Below are positions 43,544 through 51,437 of a DNA stretch of 64,000 bases, piece after piece (positions within the stretch are counted from its first letter, which is position 1; every line of letters starts with the position of its first letter). The DNA is from an uncultured Prevotella sp. (GTDB lineage Bacteria > Bacteroidota > Bacteroidia > Bacteroidales > Bacteroidaceae). A program made the translations under genes and the position numbers. The stretch lies in assembly GCA_937922435.1 (NCBI GenBank), contig CAKZVT010000031.1:1-64000 (forward strand). The letters run 5' to 3'. The notes below the pieces were generated by a model that was not told the origin of the DNA, searched no databases, and saw nothing but the letters and a program-made list of their open reading frames with translations.

Positions 43544-45148
43544 ATGATTATGAAACGACTTGCATCAATATTCTTTTCCGTCATTGCTCTTGTGCCGCTT
43601 TCTGCGCAAGAGACTTACGAGAATGCTAACATTGCGACTGAAGACCTTAACGGCACGGCACGTTATGTAGGCATGGGCGGAGCTATGGACGCGCTCGGCG
43701 CAGACATTTCCACCATCGGAACCAATCCGGCCGGTATCGGATTGTTCCGCCACTCTACGGCCAATGTCTCTTTTGGTCTTGTATCGCAGCAAGGCGGCAG
43801 CAGTTTTGCCGACGGCAAAAAGACAAACATGAGTTTCGACCAGGCCGGCTTCGTGTATGCACGCCGCACGGGGCGCAACTCATTCCTGAATTTCGCTTTC
43901 AATTACCACAAGAGCCGTAACTTCGACTACATCCTTTCCGCCGCCGACGCCCTCAACGGCGCGTCGCAGAACAAGCTGTCAGCCTTGAAAGACGCTGAAG
44001 GCGTGTTCCGGGTATATTACGATGAGGCGGCCAATAGCGGCAATGGGGCGTATGTGGCCGACAGCTACATGTTCAACCAGGTGGATTATCTTTATTTCAA
44101 CGTGTTGATGCCGTATGATGAACAAAGTGACATGTTCATACATAACGATGCCAACGGATATATGTTCAACCGTGCCAATTCAGGTTACATAGGCGAGTAT
44201 GATTTCAATATCAGCGGCAACATCAACGACCGTGTCTACCTTGGCTTGACCTTCGGCATCAGCGATGTTAACTATAAGAGCTACGGCGAATACTCTGAAA
44301 CACTTGTCGATGCGGCTGGAGCGGGTATCGGCAATATCCTCGTTGCCGACGAGCGGCGTATCAGCGGAACAGGTTTTAATGTCAAGGCCGGCATAATCTT
44401 CCGCCCGATTGAGGCTTCGCCGTTCCGTGTCGGGCTGTCTGTCGCTACGCCGACATGGTATGACTTGACTACATCCAATTACACGTACATGCAGAACAAC
44501 ACCGATGTCGGGATGTATGACTCTGGCGAAATAGGGGAGAGCTACGACTTCAAGCTCTACACGCCGTGGAAGTTCGGTGTAAGCCTCGGCACTACGTTCG
44601 GCAATTACCTTGCCGTGGGCGCAGGCTATGAATACGCCGATTATGGCAGCCTTGACAGCCGTATTAATACTGGCGGAAGCTATGACTGGTATTATGACGA
44701 ATATTATGAAAGTTCGTCAAGCGACCGCGCGATGAACCGACACACGGAGCAGACGCTGAAAGGTGTAAGCACATTCAAGATTGGTGCGGAGTTCAAGCCT
44801 GACAGCAAGCTGGCCGTCCGCGTGGGCTATAACTATGTATCGCCTATGTATGAAGAAGCAGGCTATAAGGATGTCACGGTCAATTCGCCCGGCACGTATT
44901 ACGCATCGTCAACCGATTATACAAACTGGAAGGCTACAAACCGTTTTACTTGCGGCGTAGGTTACAACGTAGGCAAACTCTCCTTGGACCTCGCTTACCA
45001 GTATTCGGCGCAGAGCGGCGATTTCAGTCCGTTTACAAGTTATTACACTTCGGCTGAAGATTCACGGGAATATGATAACATATGCAACGCCGTTAAGGTT
45101 GACAACAAGCGTCATCAGCTATTGTTTACACTTGGATACCATTTCTAA
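43544..45148 (+). CDS. OmpP1/FadL-like outer-membrane protein
   Basis: A 534-residue exported beta-barrel protein. Signal peptide MIMKRLASIFFSVIALVPLSA (ATG at 43544; 43550 is an equally good start), then the FadL-like N-terminal region GTARYVGMGGAMDALGADIS and TNPAGIGLFR, which recurs in Bacteroidetes OmpP1/FadL proteins. The rest alternates short polar turns with aromatic strands and ends LLFTLGYHF, a typical C-terminal barrel strand. Likely transports hydrophobic compounds; substrate not known. Confidence 0.82.
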   Translation: MIMKRLASIFFSVIALVPLSAQETYENANIATEDLNGTARYVGMGGAMDALGADISTIGTNPAGIGLFRHSTANVSFGLVSQQGGSSFADGKKTNMSFDQAGFVYARRTGRNSFLNFAFNYHKSRNFDYILSAADALNGASQNKLSALKDAEGVFRVYYDEAANSGNGAYVADSYMFNQVDYLYFNVLMPYDEQSDMFIHNDANGYMFNRANSGYIGEYDFNISGNINDRVYLGLTFGISDVNYKSYGEYSETLVDAAGAGIGNILVADERRISGTGFNVKAGIIFRPIEASPFRVGLSVATPTWYDLTTSNYTYMQNNTDVGMYDSGEIGESYDFKLYTPWKFGVSLGTTFGNYLAVGAGYEYADYGSLDSRINTGGSYDWYYDEYYESSSSDRAMNRHTEQTLKGVSTFKIGAEFKPDSKLAVRVGYNYVSPMYEEAGYKDVTVNSPGTYYASSTDYTNWKATNRFTCGVGYNVGKLSLDLAYQYSAQSGDFSPFTSYYTSAEDSREYDNICNAVKVDNKRHQLLFTLGYHF

Positions 45149-45196
45149 AGATTTGGCATTTGTATCGGGCTGCTTATGAATAAACGTTGGGTACGG

Positions 45197-45226
45197 AAGG
45201 CGTGGATGCATTTGTATCCACGCCTT
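45197..45226 (+). terminator. Terminator after the porin gene
   Basis: AAGGCGTGGAT (45197-45207) pairs with ATCCACGCCTT (45216-45226), followed by TTATATT. Confidence 0.8.
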
Positions 45227-45332
45227 TTATATTAATACAGCAGGTATTGGATAGTTATTGAAGTAAGTTCGCCGTGTGTGCCAAGTGTGTAGCATCTTTA
45301 TATAGATGCGGATGAACCCAAATTAGCTGGTA

Positions 45333-45420
45333 AGAGGTGGCCTTTTGCACGTTGAAAGGTCACCTTTTGTACGCTAAAAGGCGGTCTTTTGAGGGCGTAT
45401 GGGTAACGCGTTGATTTTCA
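45333..45420. repeat. 22-bp-period array E
   Basis: Units at 45333, 45355 and 45377 (AGAGGTGGCCTTTTGC, AAAGGTCACCTTTTGT, AAAGGCGGTCTTTTGA) followed by an in-phase terminal unit 45399-45420 with GCGTTGATTTTCA. Closest relative is array C. It lies in the 428-bp convergent gap 45149-45576 together with a terminator and the inverted repeat at 45473. Confidence 0.85.
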
Positions 45421-45472
45421 GTGCGTTGACGAATGCGTTATGCTTCGTCCTCCCGCAGTTTTAGGTGTATAA

Positions 45473-45564
45473 GTAAAGAGTTAAGAATTAAGAGTTAAGA
45501 ATTAAGAAAATATGCTTTGTCGGCGTTTTTCTTAACTCCTAACTCTTAATTCTTAACTCTTTAC
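45473..45564. repeat. Inverted tandem-word repeat (GAGTTAAGAATTAA)
   Basis: Left arm 45473-45506 (GTAAAGAGTTAAGAATTAAG..) and right arm 45531-45564 are inverted copies, perfect over the outer 24 bp and with small differences inside. Loop about 24 nt. It ends 12 bp before the prfC stop and could terminate prfC or fold in its 3' end. Confidence 0.8.
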
Positions 45565-45576
45565 CCTTGTCGTTTT

Positions 45577-47145
45577 TCAGAACTCGCTGGTGAAGTGGAA
45601 GCGTATGTGCTTGAAGTCCTGCTGCGCCATCTGGAGCACGTAGCCGCTGTCGGCGAGGAACACGTCGCGGCCGTCTTTGTCCTTGGCCATGTACTGATAC
45701 TTGCGTTTCTTGAACTGCTCAAGCTCCGCAGGGTCGTCAGAGTCTATCCAGCAAGCCTTGTACAGATGCACCGGCTCCCAGCGACACTTGGCTCCGTACT
45801 CGTTTTCGAGGCGGTACTGTATGACCTCGAACTGCAGCTGGCCTACCGTTCCGATGATTTTGCGGCCGTTGAACTGATTGACGAACATCTGCGCCACGCC
45901 CTCGTCCATCAGCTGGTCGATGCCTTTTGCTAGTTGCTTTGATTTCATCGGGTCGTCGTTTTCGATGTATTTGAACATTTCCGGCGAGAACGACGGCAGG
46001 CCGCGGAAGTGCAGCTGTTCGCCGTCGGTGAGAGTGTCGCCGATTTTGAAGATGCCATTATCGGGCAGACCGACTATGTCGCCGGGCCAAGCCTCGTCGA
46101 TAGTGCTCTTGCGCTGCGCCATGAACTGCGTCGGCGAAGAGAAGCGGACGGTCTTGCCAAGACGCACATGCAGGTAGGGGTGGTTGCGCTCAAAGCGTCC
46201 GCTGCACACCTTGCAGAAGGCGATACACGAGCGGTGGTTGGGGTCAATGTTGGCCGTGATTTTGAATATGAAGCCCGTAAACTTAGGCTCTTCCGGCTCA
46301 ACAATGCGCTCCTCGGCCTTCGTAGGACGGGGACTTGGGGCTATTTCGACAAAACAATTAAGTAGTTCCTGCACTCCGAAGTTGTTGAGCGCACTGCCGA
46401 AGAACACCGGGGCTACCTCTGCCGAGCGGTAGTCGTCAACGTTGAACTCGGGGTAAACGCCGTCAACCAGTTCCAAGTCGTCACGCAGTTTTGCCGCGTC
46501 TGCCTCACCGACACGGCGGTCGAGTTCGTCGCTTGATATGTCAACCTCCACCTTCTCCGTAACGCGTTGCTTGTCGGGGGTGAACAGGTCGAGCTTCTGC
46601 TCGTAGATGTTGTACACGCCCTTGAACTTCGCTCCCTGGTTGATGGGCCACGACAGTGGGCGCACCTTTATTTCAAGCTCCTGCTCAAGCTCGTCAAGCA
46701 GGTCGAAGGGGTCGCGCCCTTCGCGGTCCATCTTGTTGATGAAGATGATTACCGGCGTGTTGCGCATGCGGCATACGTTCATCAGCTTGCGCGTCTGCGC
46801 CTCCACGCCCTTCGCCCCGTCCACCACGATGATGGCCGAGTCTACGGCGGTAAGCGTGCGGTAAGTGTCTTCGGCGAAGTCTTGGTGGCCCGGCGTATCA
46901 AGAATGTTGACCTTATAGCCCTCGTAGTCAAACTCCATGACCGATGTTGACACGGATATTCCGCGCTGCTTCTCGATGTCCATCCAGTCAGACGTGGCCG
47001 TCTTGCGGATTTTGTTGTTCTTCACCGCGCCTGCCACTTGGATTTGCCCTCCGAAAAGCAGAAACTTCTCAGTAAGCGTGGTCTTTCCCGCGTCAGGGTG
47101 TGATATTATGGCGAATGTGCGCCGTCTTGCTATTTCCTTGTTCAT
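45577..47145 (-). CDS. prfC: Peptide chain release factor 3
   Basis: A 522-residue translational GTPase that recycles RF1/RF2. G1 [11 protein letters not shown] at residues 14-24, the switch segment [12 protein letters not shown] near 58-69, G3 DTPGHQDF near 82-89 and G4 NKMDRE near 136-141. Full length. Its start lies 4 bp after the rmlD stop, so the two are co-transcribed. Confidence 0.96.
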   Translation of the reverse strand: MNKEIARRRTFAIISHPDAGKTTLTEKFLLFGGQIQVAGAVKNNKIRKTATSDWMDIEKQRGISVSTSVMEFDYEGYKVNILDTPGHQDFAEDTYRTLTAVDSAIIVVDGAKGVEAQTRKLMNVCRMRNTPVIIFINKMDREGRDPFDLLDELEQELEIKVRPLSWPINQGAKFKGVYNIYEQKLDLFTPDKQRVTEKVEVDISSDELDRRVGEADAAKLRDDLELVDGVYPEFNVDDYRSAEVAPVFFGSALNNFGVQELLNCFVEIAPSPRPTKAEERIVEPEEPKFTGFIFKITANIDPNHRSCIAFCKVCSGRFERNHPYLHVRLGKTVRFSSPTQFMAQRKSTIDEAWPGDIVGLPDNGIFKIGDTLTDGEQLHFRGLPSFSPEMFKYIENDDPMKSKQLAKGIDQLMDEGVAQMFVNQFNGRKIIGTVGQLQFEVIQYRLENEYGAKCRWEPVHLYKACWIDSDDPAELEQFKKRKYQYMAKDKDGRDVFLADSGYVLQMAQQDFKHIRFHFTSEF

Positions 47146-47149
47146 TTGG

Positions 47150-48010
47150 TTACACTTTGTCTGCTAACAACTTGATGCACTCTACCAGGCTTTCTTCCCA
47201 ATAGGGAATGTCCAAGCCGTAGGTCTCCTTGATTTTTGTCTTGTCCAAGACGCTGTATGCCGGACGCTTGGCAGGCGTAGGATATTCGGCAGTGTGCAGC
47301 GGTTTTACGCGGCACGATGTTATTCCTGCGATGCGGTGGATTGCCTTTGTGAAGTCGTACCAGCTGCATACGCCCTCATTGGAGAAGTGGTATACGCCCG
47401 GCTTTATGCCTTTTTCTATGGCCGTCATGATAGCAACGGCAAGGTCGCGTGCGTAAGTCGGCGTGCCGATTTGGTCGAATATGACACCAAGTTCGGGCTT
47501 TTCCTTGCCAAGGCGCAGCATCGTCTTGACGAAATTGCCGCCGAACGGAGAATAAAGCCATGCCGTGCGTATAATCATGACATGCTTGCAGAATTTGCCT
47601 ATGGCAAGCTCGCCTGCGAGTTTCGTGCTGCCGTAAACGCTGTCGGGGCAAGGGGTGTCGGTTTCTGTGTAAGGGGTATGCTTCGTTCCGTCAAACACAT
47701 AGTCGGTAGATACATGTACCATCCAGCCGCCGCGTGCCTCTACCGCTGCCGCCAGGTAGGCTGGAGCTTCGGTGTTGAGGGCGGTGCAAAGCTGCTTGTC
47801 CGTTTCCGCCTTGTCAACGGCGGTGTATGCCGCACAGTTTATTATGCCGTCAATGGCATTGTTTTTGACAAAATCATTTACGGCTGCCTGGTTGGTGATA
47901 TCCAGTTCGTCCCTGTCTGTGTTGAAAAATGTGTGCTGTCCGTAATTCTCTTCAAGCAGCCTGATTTCGCTGCCCAGCTGGCCGTTACAGCCTGTAACAA
48001 GTATGTTCAT
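47150..48010 (-). CDS. rmlD: dTDP-4-dehydrorhamnose reductase
   Basis: A 286-residue short-chain reductase for the last step of dTDP-L-rhamnose synthesis. NAD(P)-binding [14 protein letters not shown] at residues 3-16, [15 protein letters not shown] [12 protein letters not shown] near 58-69, STDYVFDG near 101-108 and catalytic YGSTKLAGE near 126-134. It is separated from rmlA by about 17 kb. It sits in a LysE-DUF4924-rmlD-prfC run on one strand. Confidence 0.93.
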   Translation of the reverse strand: MNILVTGCNGQLGSEIRLLEENYGQHTFFNTDRDELDITNQAAVNDFVKNNAIDGIINCAAYTAVDKAETDKQLCTALNTEAPAYLAAAVEARGGWMVHVSTDYVFDGTKHTPYTETDTPCPDSVYGSTKLAGELAIGKFCKHVMIIRTAWLYSPFGGNFVKTMLRLGKEKPELGVIFDQIGTPTYARDLAVAIMTAIEKGIKPGVYHFSNEGVCSWYDFTKAIHRIAGITSCRVKPLHTAEYPTPAKRPAYSVLDKTKIKETYGLDIPYWEESLVECIKLLADKV

Positions 48011-48042
48011 TGTTTTTGGTTATTTGGTTTTGCGGTTGTTGG

Positions 48043-48135
48043 GGCTTTACGGTCGTAATTTTGCAGCCGTGGGCTTAGGGTTGCATGAAAGCAAATAATA
48101 ACCGTAAAACCTCATGGCCGCATAACCGTAAAGCC
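48043..48135. repeat. Inverted repeat in the DUF4924-rmlD spacer
   Basis: GGCTTTACGGT (48043-48053) and ACCGTAAAGCC (48125-48135) are perfect inverted copies; related words (GGTTTTGCGGTT, CCGTAAAACCTC) repeat between and around them, so the 131-bp spacer is mostly repeat. Confidence 0.65.
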
Positions 48136-48141
48136 GTATGT

Positions 48142-48687
48142 TCAATCAAATTCAAGAGGCTCTTCTTTGTCTTTCAGGTAATAATCTGAAAGCATCCCTA
48201 TGAAAGTGCTGATTTCCTTGATGGCGTGTTCAGTGTCGGGACTTATCTTCTTTTTTTGCAAACGCAGCATCATTACGCCGTAAAGGGCGTTGAAACAAGT
48301 CTCGACCTCGTTCTCGTCGTTGTCTGCCCCACGCTTGCGCAGTTCAACGATGAAAGGCAGCACCTTATAATATTCGCTGTTGTAAAACGGATATTTCGTG
48401 CTTTGCAGCAACTGTGCGTTAAGTTCCACAAGCTGCTGCATCACTATTTTGTTGATTTGCAGATGGCCTTTTTCACGGCAACCTTCCTGGTTTATCATCC
48501 TGACAAGGTTGCCATACCAGTCAGCCATGTCCTCTTTTTGTTCGTCGGTATAGTCAAACTTGTCTATATACTCGCGTCGGATTCGTCCCAAGTTGCAGCC
48601 GTAAGCACGTATAAGGTCTTCAACCTGCCACATGTAAAGCAGGTATTCGGCTATGCTTTTCTTTCTTAATTCCTGTGATATGAACAT
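48142..48687 (-). CDS. DUF4924 family protein
   Basis: A 181-residue helical cytoplasmic protein. FISQELRKKSIAEYLLYMWQVED at the N-terminus and KGHLQINKIVMQQLVELN near 85-102 fit the DUF4924 family, which I know only as a conserved Bacteroidetes family without function. The ATG at 48687 is preferred over a longer frame to 48708. It lies between the LysE transporter and rmlD on the same strand. Confidence 0.78.
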   Translation of the reverse strand: MFISQELRKKSIAEYLLYMWQVEDLIRAYGCNLGRIRREYIDKFDYTDEQKEDMADWYGNLVRMINQEGCREKGHLQINKIVMQQLVELNAQLLQSTKYPFYNSEYYKVLPFIVELRKRGADNDENEVETCFNALYGVMMLRLQKKKISPDTEHAIKEISTFIGMLSDYYLKDKEEPLEFD

Positions 48688-48719
48688 TGTTTGCCGGTTG
48701 ACAAGCATAATAAGAAACA

Positions 48720-48755
48720 GGCAAACAAGTTGATATGGCTCGGAACTTGTCTGCC
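48720..48755. repeat. Hairpin in the LysE-DUF4924 spacer
   Basis: GGCAAACAAGTT (48720-48731) pairs with AACTTGTCTGCC (48744-48755) apart from one mismatch. The words match those of the inverted repeat at 59764-59850. Confidence 0.6.
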
Positions 48756-48768
48756 CGTACCTTGTTTG

Positions 48769-49437
48769 CTAATAATGAAACGTATAAAGATTGAATACAG
48801 TGCCGATAAGCACAATCAGTGAAAAAATCATGACTATGCTGCCAATGATTTTGTTTATTATGACAATACTGCTGTTGTCGAATTTCCCTCTGACCTTGTC
48901 TATAAGCCATGTCAACCCGAACCACCATAGCAATGCTCCGCAGATGATGCTGAAATAGCCTACGCACATGTGCAAGGGATGGTCGGTAACAACAAAGGCG
49001 AACTGTGCGAACGTCGCCATGAAAAGGAATATTATCAGCGGATTTGAGAATGTGACGAGGAATGCCGTCACCCCGTTGTGTATCAGTGTACCCTTCTTGT
49101 TTCCGCTGACATGGATTTTTTTTGTGGGGTCTGAACGGTAACAATATACTCCGAAAACCATCAGCAGAATGCTGCCGGTTATTTGCAAGATAAACCGGTT
49201 CTGGTTATTGTTAATCAAATCCATTACGAAACTCATGCCGAAGCCGGTTATCAGCGCATAGATGAAGTCGCTTACCGTAGCCCCGATGCCGGTAACAAAG
49301 CCATACCAGCGCCCTTTGTTCAAGGTGCGTTGTATGCAAAGTACACCGACAGGCCCCATCGGAGCCGACGCGACGATGCCAATCAGCATTCCCTTGAAAA
49401 TCCAGTCAAGTATGTCTAAATGAAATTGAAACGGCAT
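48769..49437 (-). CDS. LysE/RhtB-family amino-acid exporter
   Basis: A 222-residue inner-membrane protein with about six hydrophobic segments. The N-terminal motif GMLIGIVASAPMGPVGVLCI (residues 16-35) is the LysE family signature, followed by the GFVTGIGATVSDFIYA helix. It should export an amino acid or related metabolite. It is first in the run that continues with DUF4924, rmlD and prfC, and is divergent from the glucokinase gene. Confidence 0.85.
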   Translation of the reverse strand: MPFQFHLDILDWIFKGMLIGIVASAPMGPVGVLCIQRTLNKGRWYGFVTGIGATVSDFIYALITGFGMSFVMDLINNNQNRFILQITGSILLMVFGVYCYRSDPTKKIHVSGNKKGTLIHNGVTAFLVTFSNPLIIFLFMATFAQFAFVVTDHPLHMCVGYFSIICGALLWWFGLTWLIDKVRGKFDNSSIVIINKIIGSIVMIFSLIVLIGTVFNLYTFHY

Positions 49438-49492
49438 AACGAGTGCAAAATTGCTAATTTTTTACGAAAGAAACAAATTTTGCTGACAAAAC

Positions 49493-49523
49493 TTTGCCGT
49501 ATATGAGATTTTTGATAACTTTG
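49493..49523 (+). promoter_or_regulatory. Promoter for the glucokinase gene
   Basis: TTTG (49493-49496), 19 nt, TAACTTTG (49516-49523); leader of about 97 nt to the ATG at 49627. Confidence 0.75.
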
Positions 49524-49626
49524 CAATCACTCAGCAAAACACGACGTTTCGTCGCGGTTGATAAGGTCGATGAAGTCATGTTTTGTATTTGGTTAGCATG
49601 TAATTAACATCAAATTTTTCAATATC

Positions 49627-50607
49627 ATGATATCACAACCATTAAAACCCTACGTCATCGGACTTGACCTCGGCGGTACAAACTCCGTATTCGGCGTAGT
49701 AGACAGCCGTGGCGACATCAAGGCCACAACAGCGATTAAGACACAGGTGTATTCAAATGTTGATGATTATGTAAACGCCTCTGTCGAGGCTTTGCAAATC
49801 ATAATCGACCAGGTAGGAGGCATCGATAAGTTCAAGGCTATGGGTATAGGTGCGCCTAACGCCAACTATTACAAGGGTACAGTGGAATACGCGCCCAATA
49901 TCGCATGGGCGCATGAGTGCATAGTGCCCCTTGCCGATATGTTCAGTGAAAAGCTGGGAATACCTGTAGCGATAACCAATGATGCCAATGCCGCAGCCAT
50001 AGGCGAAATGACATACGGCGTTGCGCGCGGCATGAAGGACTTTATCGTGCTGACGCTGGGTACAGGAGTAGGCTCGGGTATTGTAATAAACGGTCAGCTT
50101 GTTTACGGAAGCGATGGATTTGCCGGCGAGTTGGGACACGTTATAATGCGCCGCGAGAACGGACGTTCATGTGGTTGCGGACGTACTGGATGCCTTGAGG
50201 CTTATTGCTCGGCTACGGGTGTTGCCCGTACCGCCCGTGAACTCTTGGCTACGACGGACATGCCGTCAGTGCTTCGTGACATTGAACCCGAGAAAATCAC
50301 GTCGCTCGATGTTTCAATCGCCGCAGGAAAAGGTGACGAACTGGCAAAGAAAGTTTACGACTTCACTGGCGAAATGCTTGGTGAGGCGTGTGCAGACTTC
50401 GCCGCATTCTCGTCGCCGGAGGCGTTCATCTTCTTTGGCGGACTTACAAAAGCCGGCGACTTGATAATGGAACCGATAAAGAAAAGCTATCGTGAGCATG
50501 CACTTAACTTGTTCAAAGACAAGCCGCAGTTCTTGGTAAGCGGACTTGACGGTTCTTCCGCGGCGGTTCTTGGAGCAAGCGCCATCGGCTGGGATATAAA
50601 GGAATAA
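49627..50607 (+). CDS. ROK-family glucokinase
   Basis: A 326-residue sugar kinase with the phosphate-binding GLDLGGTNSVFGVV near 12-25, catalytic NDANAAAIGE near 118-127 and TLGTGVGSGIV near 139-150. The ROK zinc site is complete: GELGHVI near 162-168 and CGCGRTGCLEAY near 177-188. The most likely substrate is glucose; N-acetyl-mannosamine or other hexoses cannot be excluded. Single-gene unit with a strong terminator. Confidence 0.9.
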   Translation: MISQPLKPYVIGLDLGGTNSVFGVVDSRGDIKATTAIKTQVYSNVDDYVNASVEALQIIIDQVGGIDKFKAMGIGAPNANYYKGTVEYAPNIAWAHECIVPLADMFSEKLGIPVAITNDANAAAIGEMTYGVARGMKDFIVLTLGTGVGSGIVINGQLVYGSDGFAGELGHVIMRRENGRSCGCGRTGCLEAYCSATGVARTARELLATTDMPSVLRDIEPEKITSLDVSIAAGKGDELAKKVYDFTGEMLGEACADFAAFSSPEAFIFFGGLTKAGDLIMEPIKKSYREHALNLFKDKPQFLVSGLDGSSAAVLGASAIGWDIKE

Positions 50608-50615
50608 TACCAATA

Positions 50616-50651
50616 AATAATGGCGGATGATGTTTGTCATCCGCCATTATT
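50616..50651 (+). terminator. Terminator after the glucokinase gene
   Basis: Perfect 15-bp stem (50616-50630 with 50637-50651), 6-nt loop, followed by GTTTTATT. Confidence 0.88.
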
Positions 50652-50751
50652 GTTTTATTGCAGTAATGACAATCTGCATTCAAGATGCGTTGCAACCGCT
50701 CCATTTTATGAAAAATCACGCGTAAAAGGGACATCGTGTCGTTTTTTTGCG

Positions 50752-50759
50752 TATATTTG
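50752..50759 (+). promoter_or_regulatory. -7 box TATATTTG for tsaC
   Basis: TATATTTGC, 62 nt before the ATG at 50822. Confidence 0.6.
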
Positions 50760-50821
50760 CCACGCTCTTTGACGGCGCAGGCCGTGCCGTAAGTGTCATA
50801 AGAGCGGAAATATTGACAAAT

Positions 50822-51391
50822 ATGAACGTACAAGACGACATAAAAAAAGCTGTAGAAGTGATGCGCCAAGGCGGCGTCATACTTTATCCCACCGATACGG
50901 TTTGGGGTATCGGATGTGATGCGACAAATGCAGAAGCCGTGGCAAAAGTGTATAAAATCAAGCATAGGGACGACTCCAAGGCTCTCATTTGCCTCGTAGA
51001 TTCAGATGTAAGGTTGCAACGTTATGTGAGGAATGCACCCGAAGTGGCGTGGCAGGTGATGGAATTGGCAACCAAACCAACAACCGTAATCTTCGACAAT
51101 GCCGTGAACCTTGCGCCCAACCTTATTGCAGAAGACGGCAGCATAGCCATGCGCATAACCCAAGAACCTTTTTCGAAGGAATTGTGTTACCGCTTCCAAA
51201 AGCCTGTGGTATCGACCAGCGCCAATATCAGCGGCGAGCCAGCCGCGGAAAACTACAAGGACATTTCCGAAGAATTGCTTGCTGCTGTAGACTATGTTTG
51301 CTTCAGCCGCAGGCAGGAAAAGAAGCCGCATACGCCGTCAAGCATTATCAGGATTAAAGCCGACGGCCAAGTTGAAATAATCCGGAAGTAA
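50822..51391 (+). CDS. tsaC: L-threonylcarbamoyl-AMP synthase (YrdC/Sua5 family)
   Basis: A 189-residue YrdC-domain protein that makes threonylcarbamoyl-AMP for the t6A37 modification of ANN-decoding tRNAs. GGVILYPTDTVWGIGCDA near 18-35 and KIKHRDDSKAL near 45-56 are the nucleotide- and substrate-binding segments; STSANISGEPA near 136-146 is also conserved. It lacks the C-terminal Sua5 domain, so it is the short TsaC type. Start at 50822 (MNVQDDIKKA); the frame further upstream overlaps the promoter. Confidence 0.88.
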   Translation: MNVQDDIKKAVEVMRQGGVILYPTDTVWGIGCDATNAEAVAKVYKIKHRDDSKALICLVDSDVRLQRYVRNAPEVAWQVMELATKPTTVIFDNAVNLAPNLIAEDGSIAMRITQEPFSKELCYRFQKPVVSTSANISGEPAAENYKDISEELLAAVDYVCFSRRQEKKPHTPSSIIRIKADGQVEIIRK

Positions 51392-51402
51392 TGTCGTAAG
51401 TT

Positions 51403-51433
51403 AATGAAAAGCCTGAATGGCAGGCTTTTCATT
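51403..51433 (+). terminator. Hairpin between tsaC and clc
   Basis: AATGAAAAGCCTG (51403-51415) pairs perfectly with CAGGCTTTTCATT (51421-51433), loop 5 nt. It ends 4 nt before the clc ATG at 51438. It looks like a tsaC terminator, but it can also mask the clc start. Confidence 0.8.
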
Positions 51434-51437
51434 TGTT

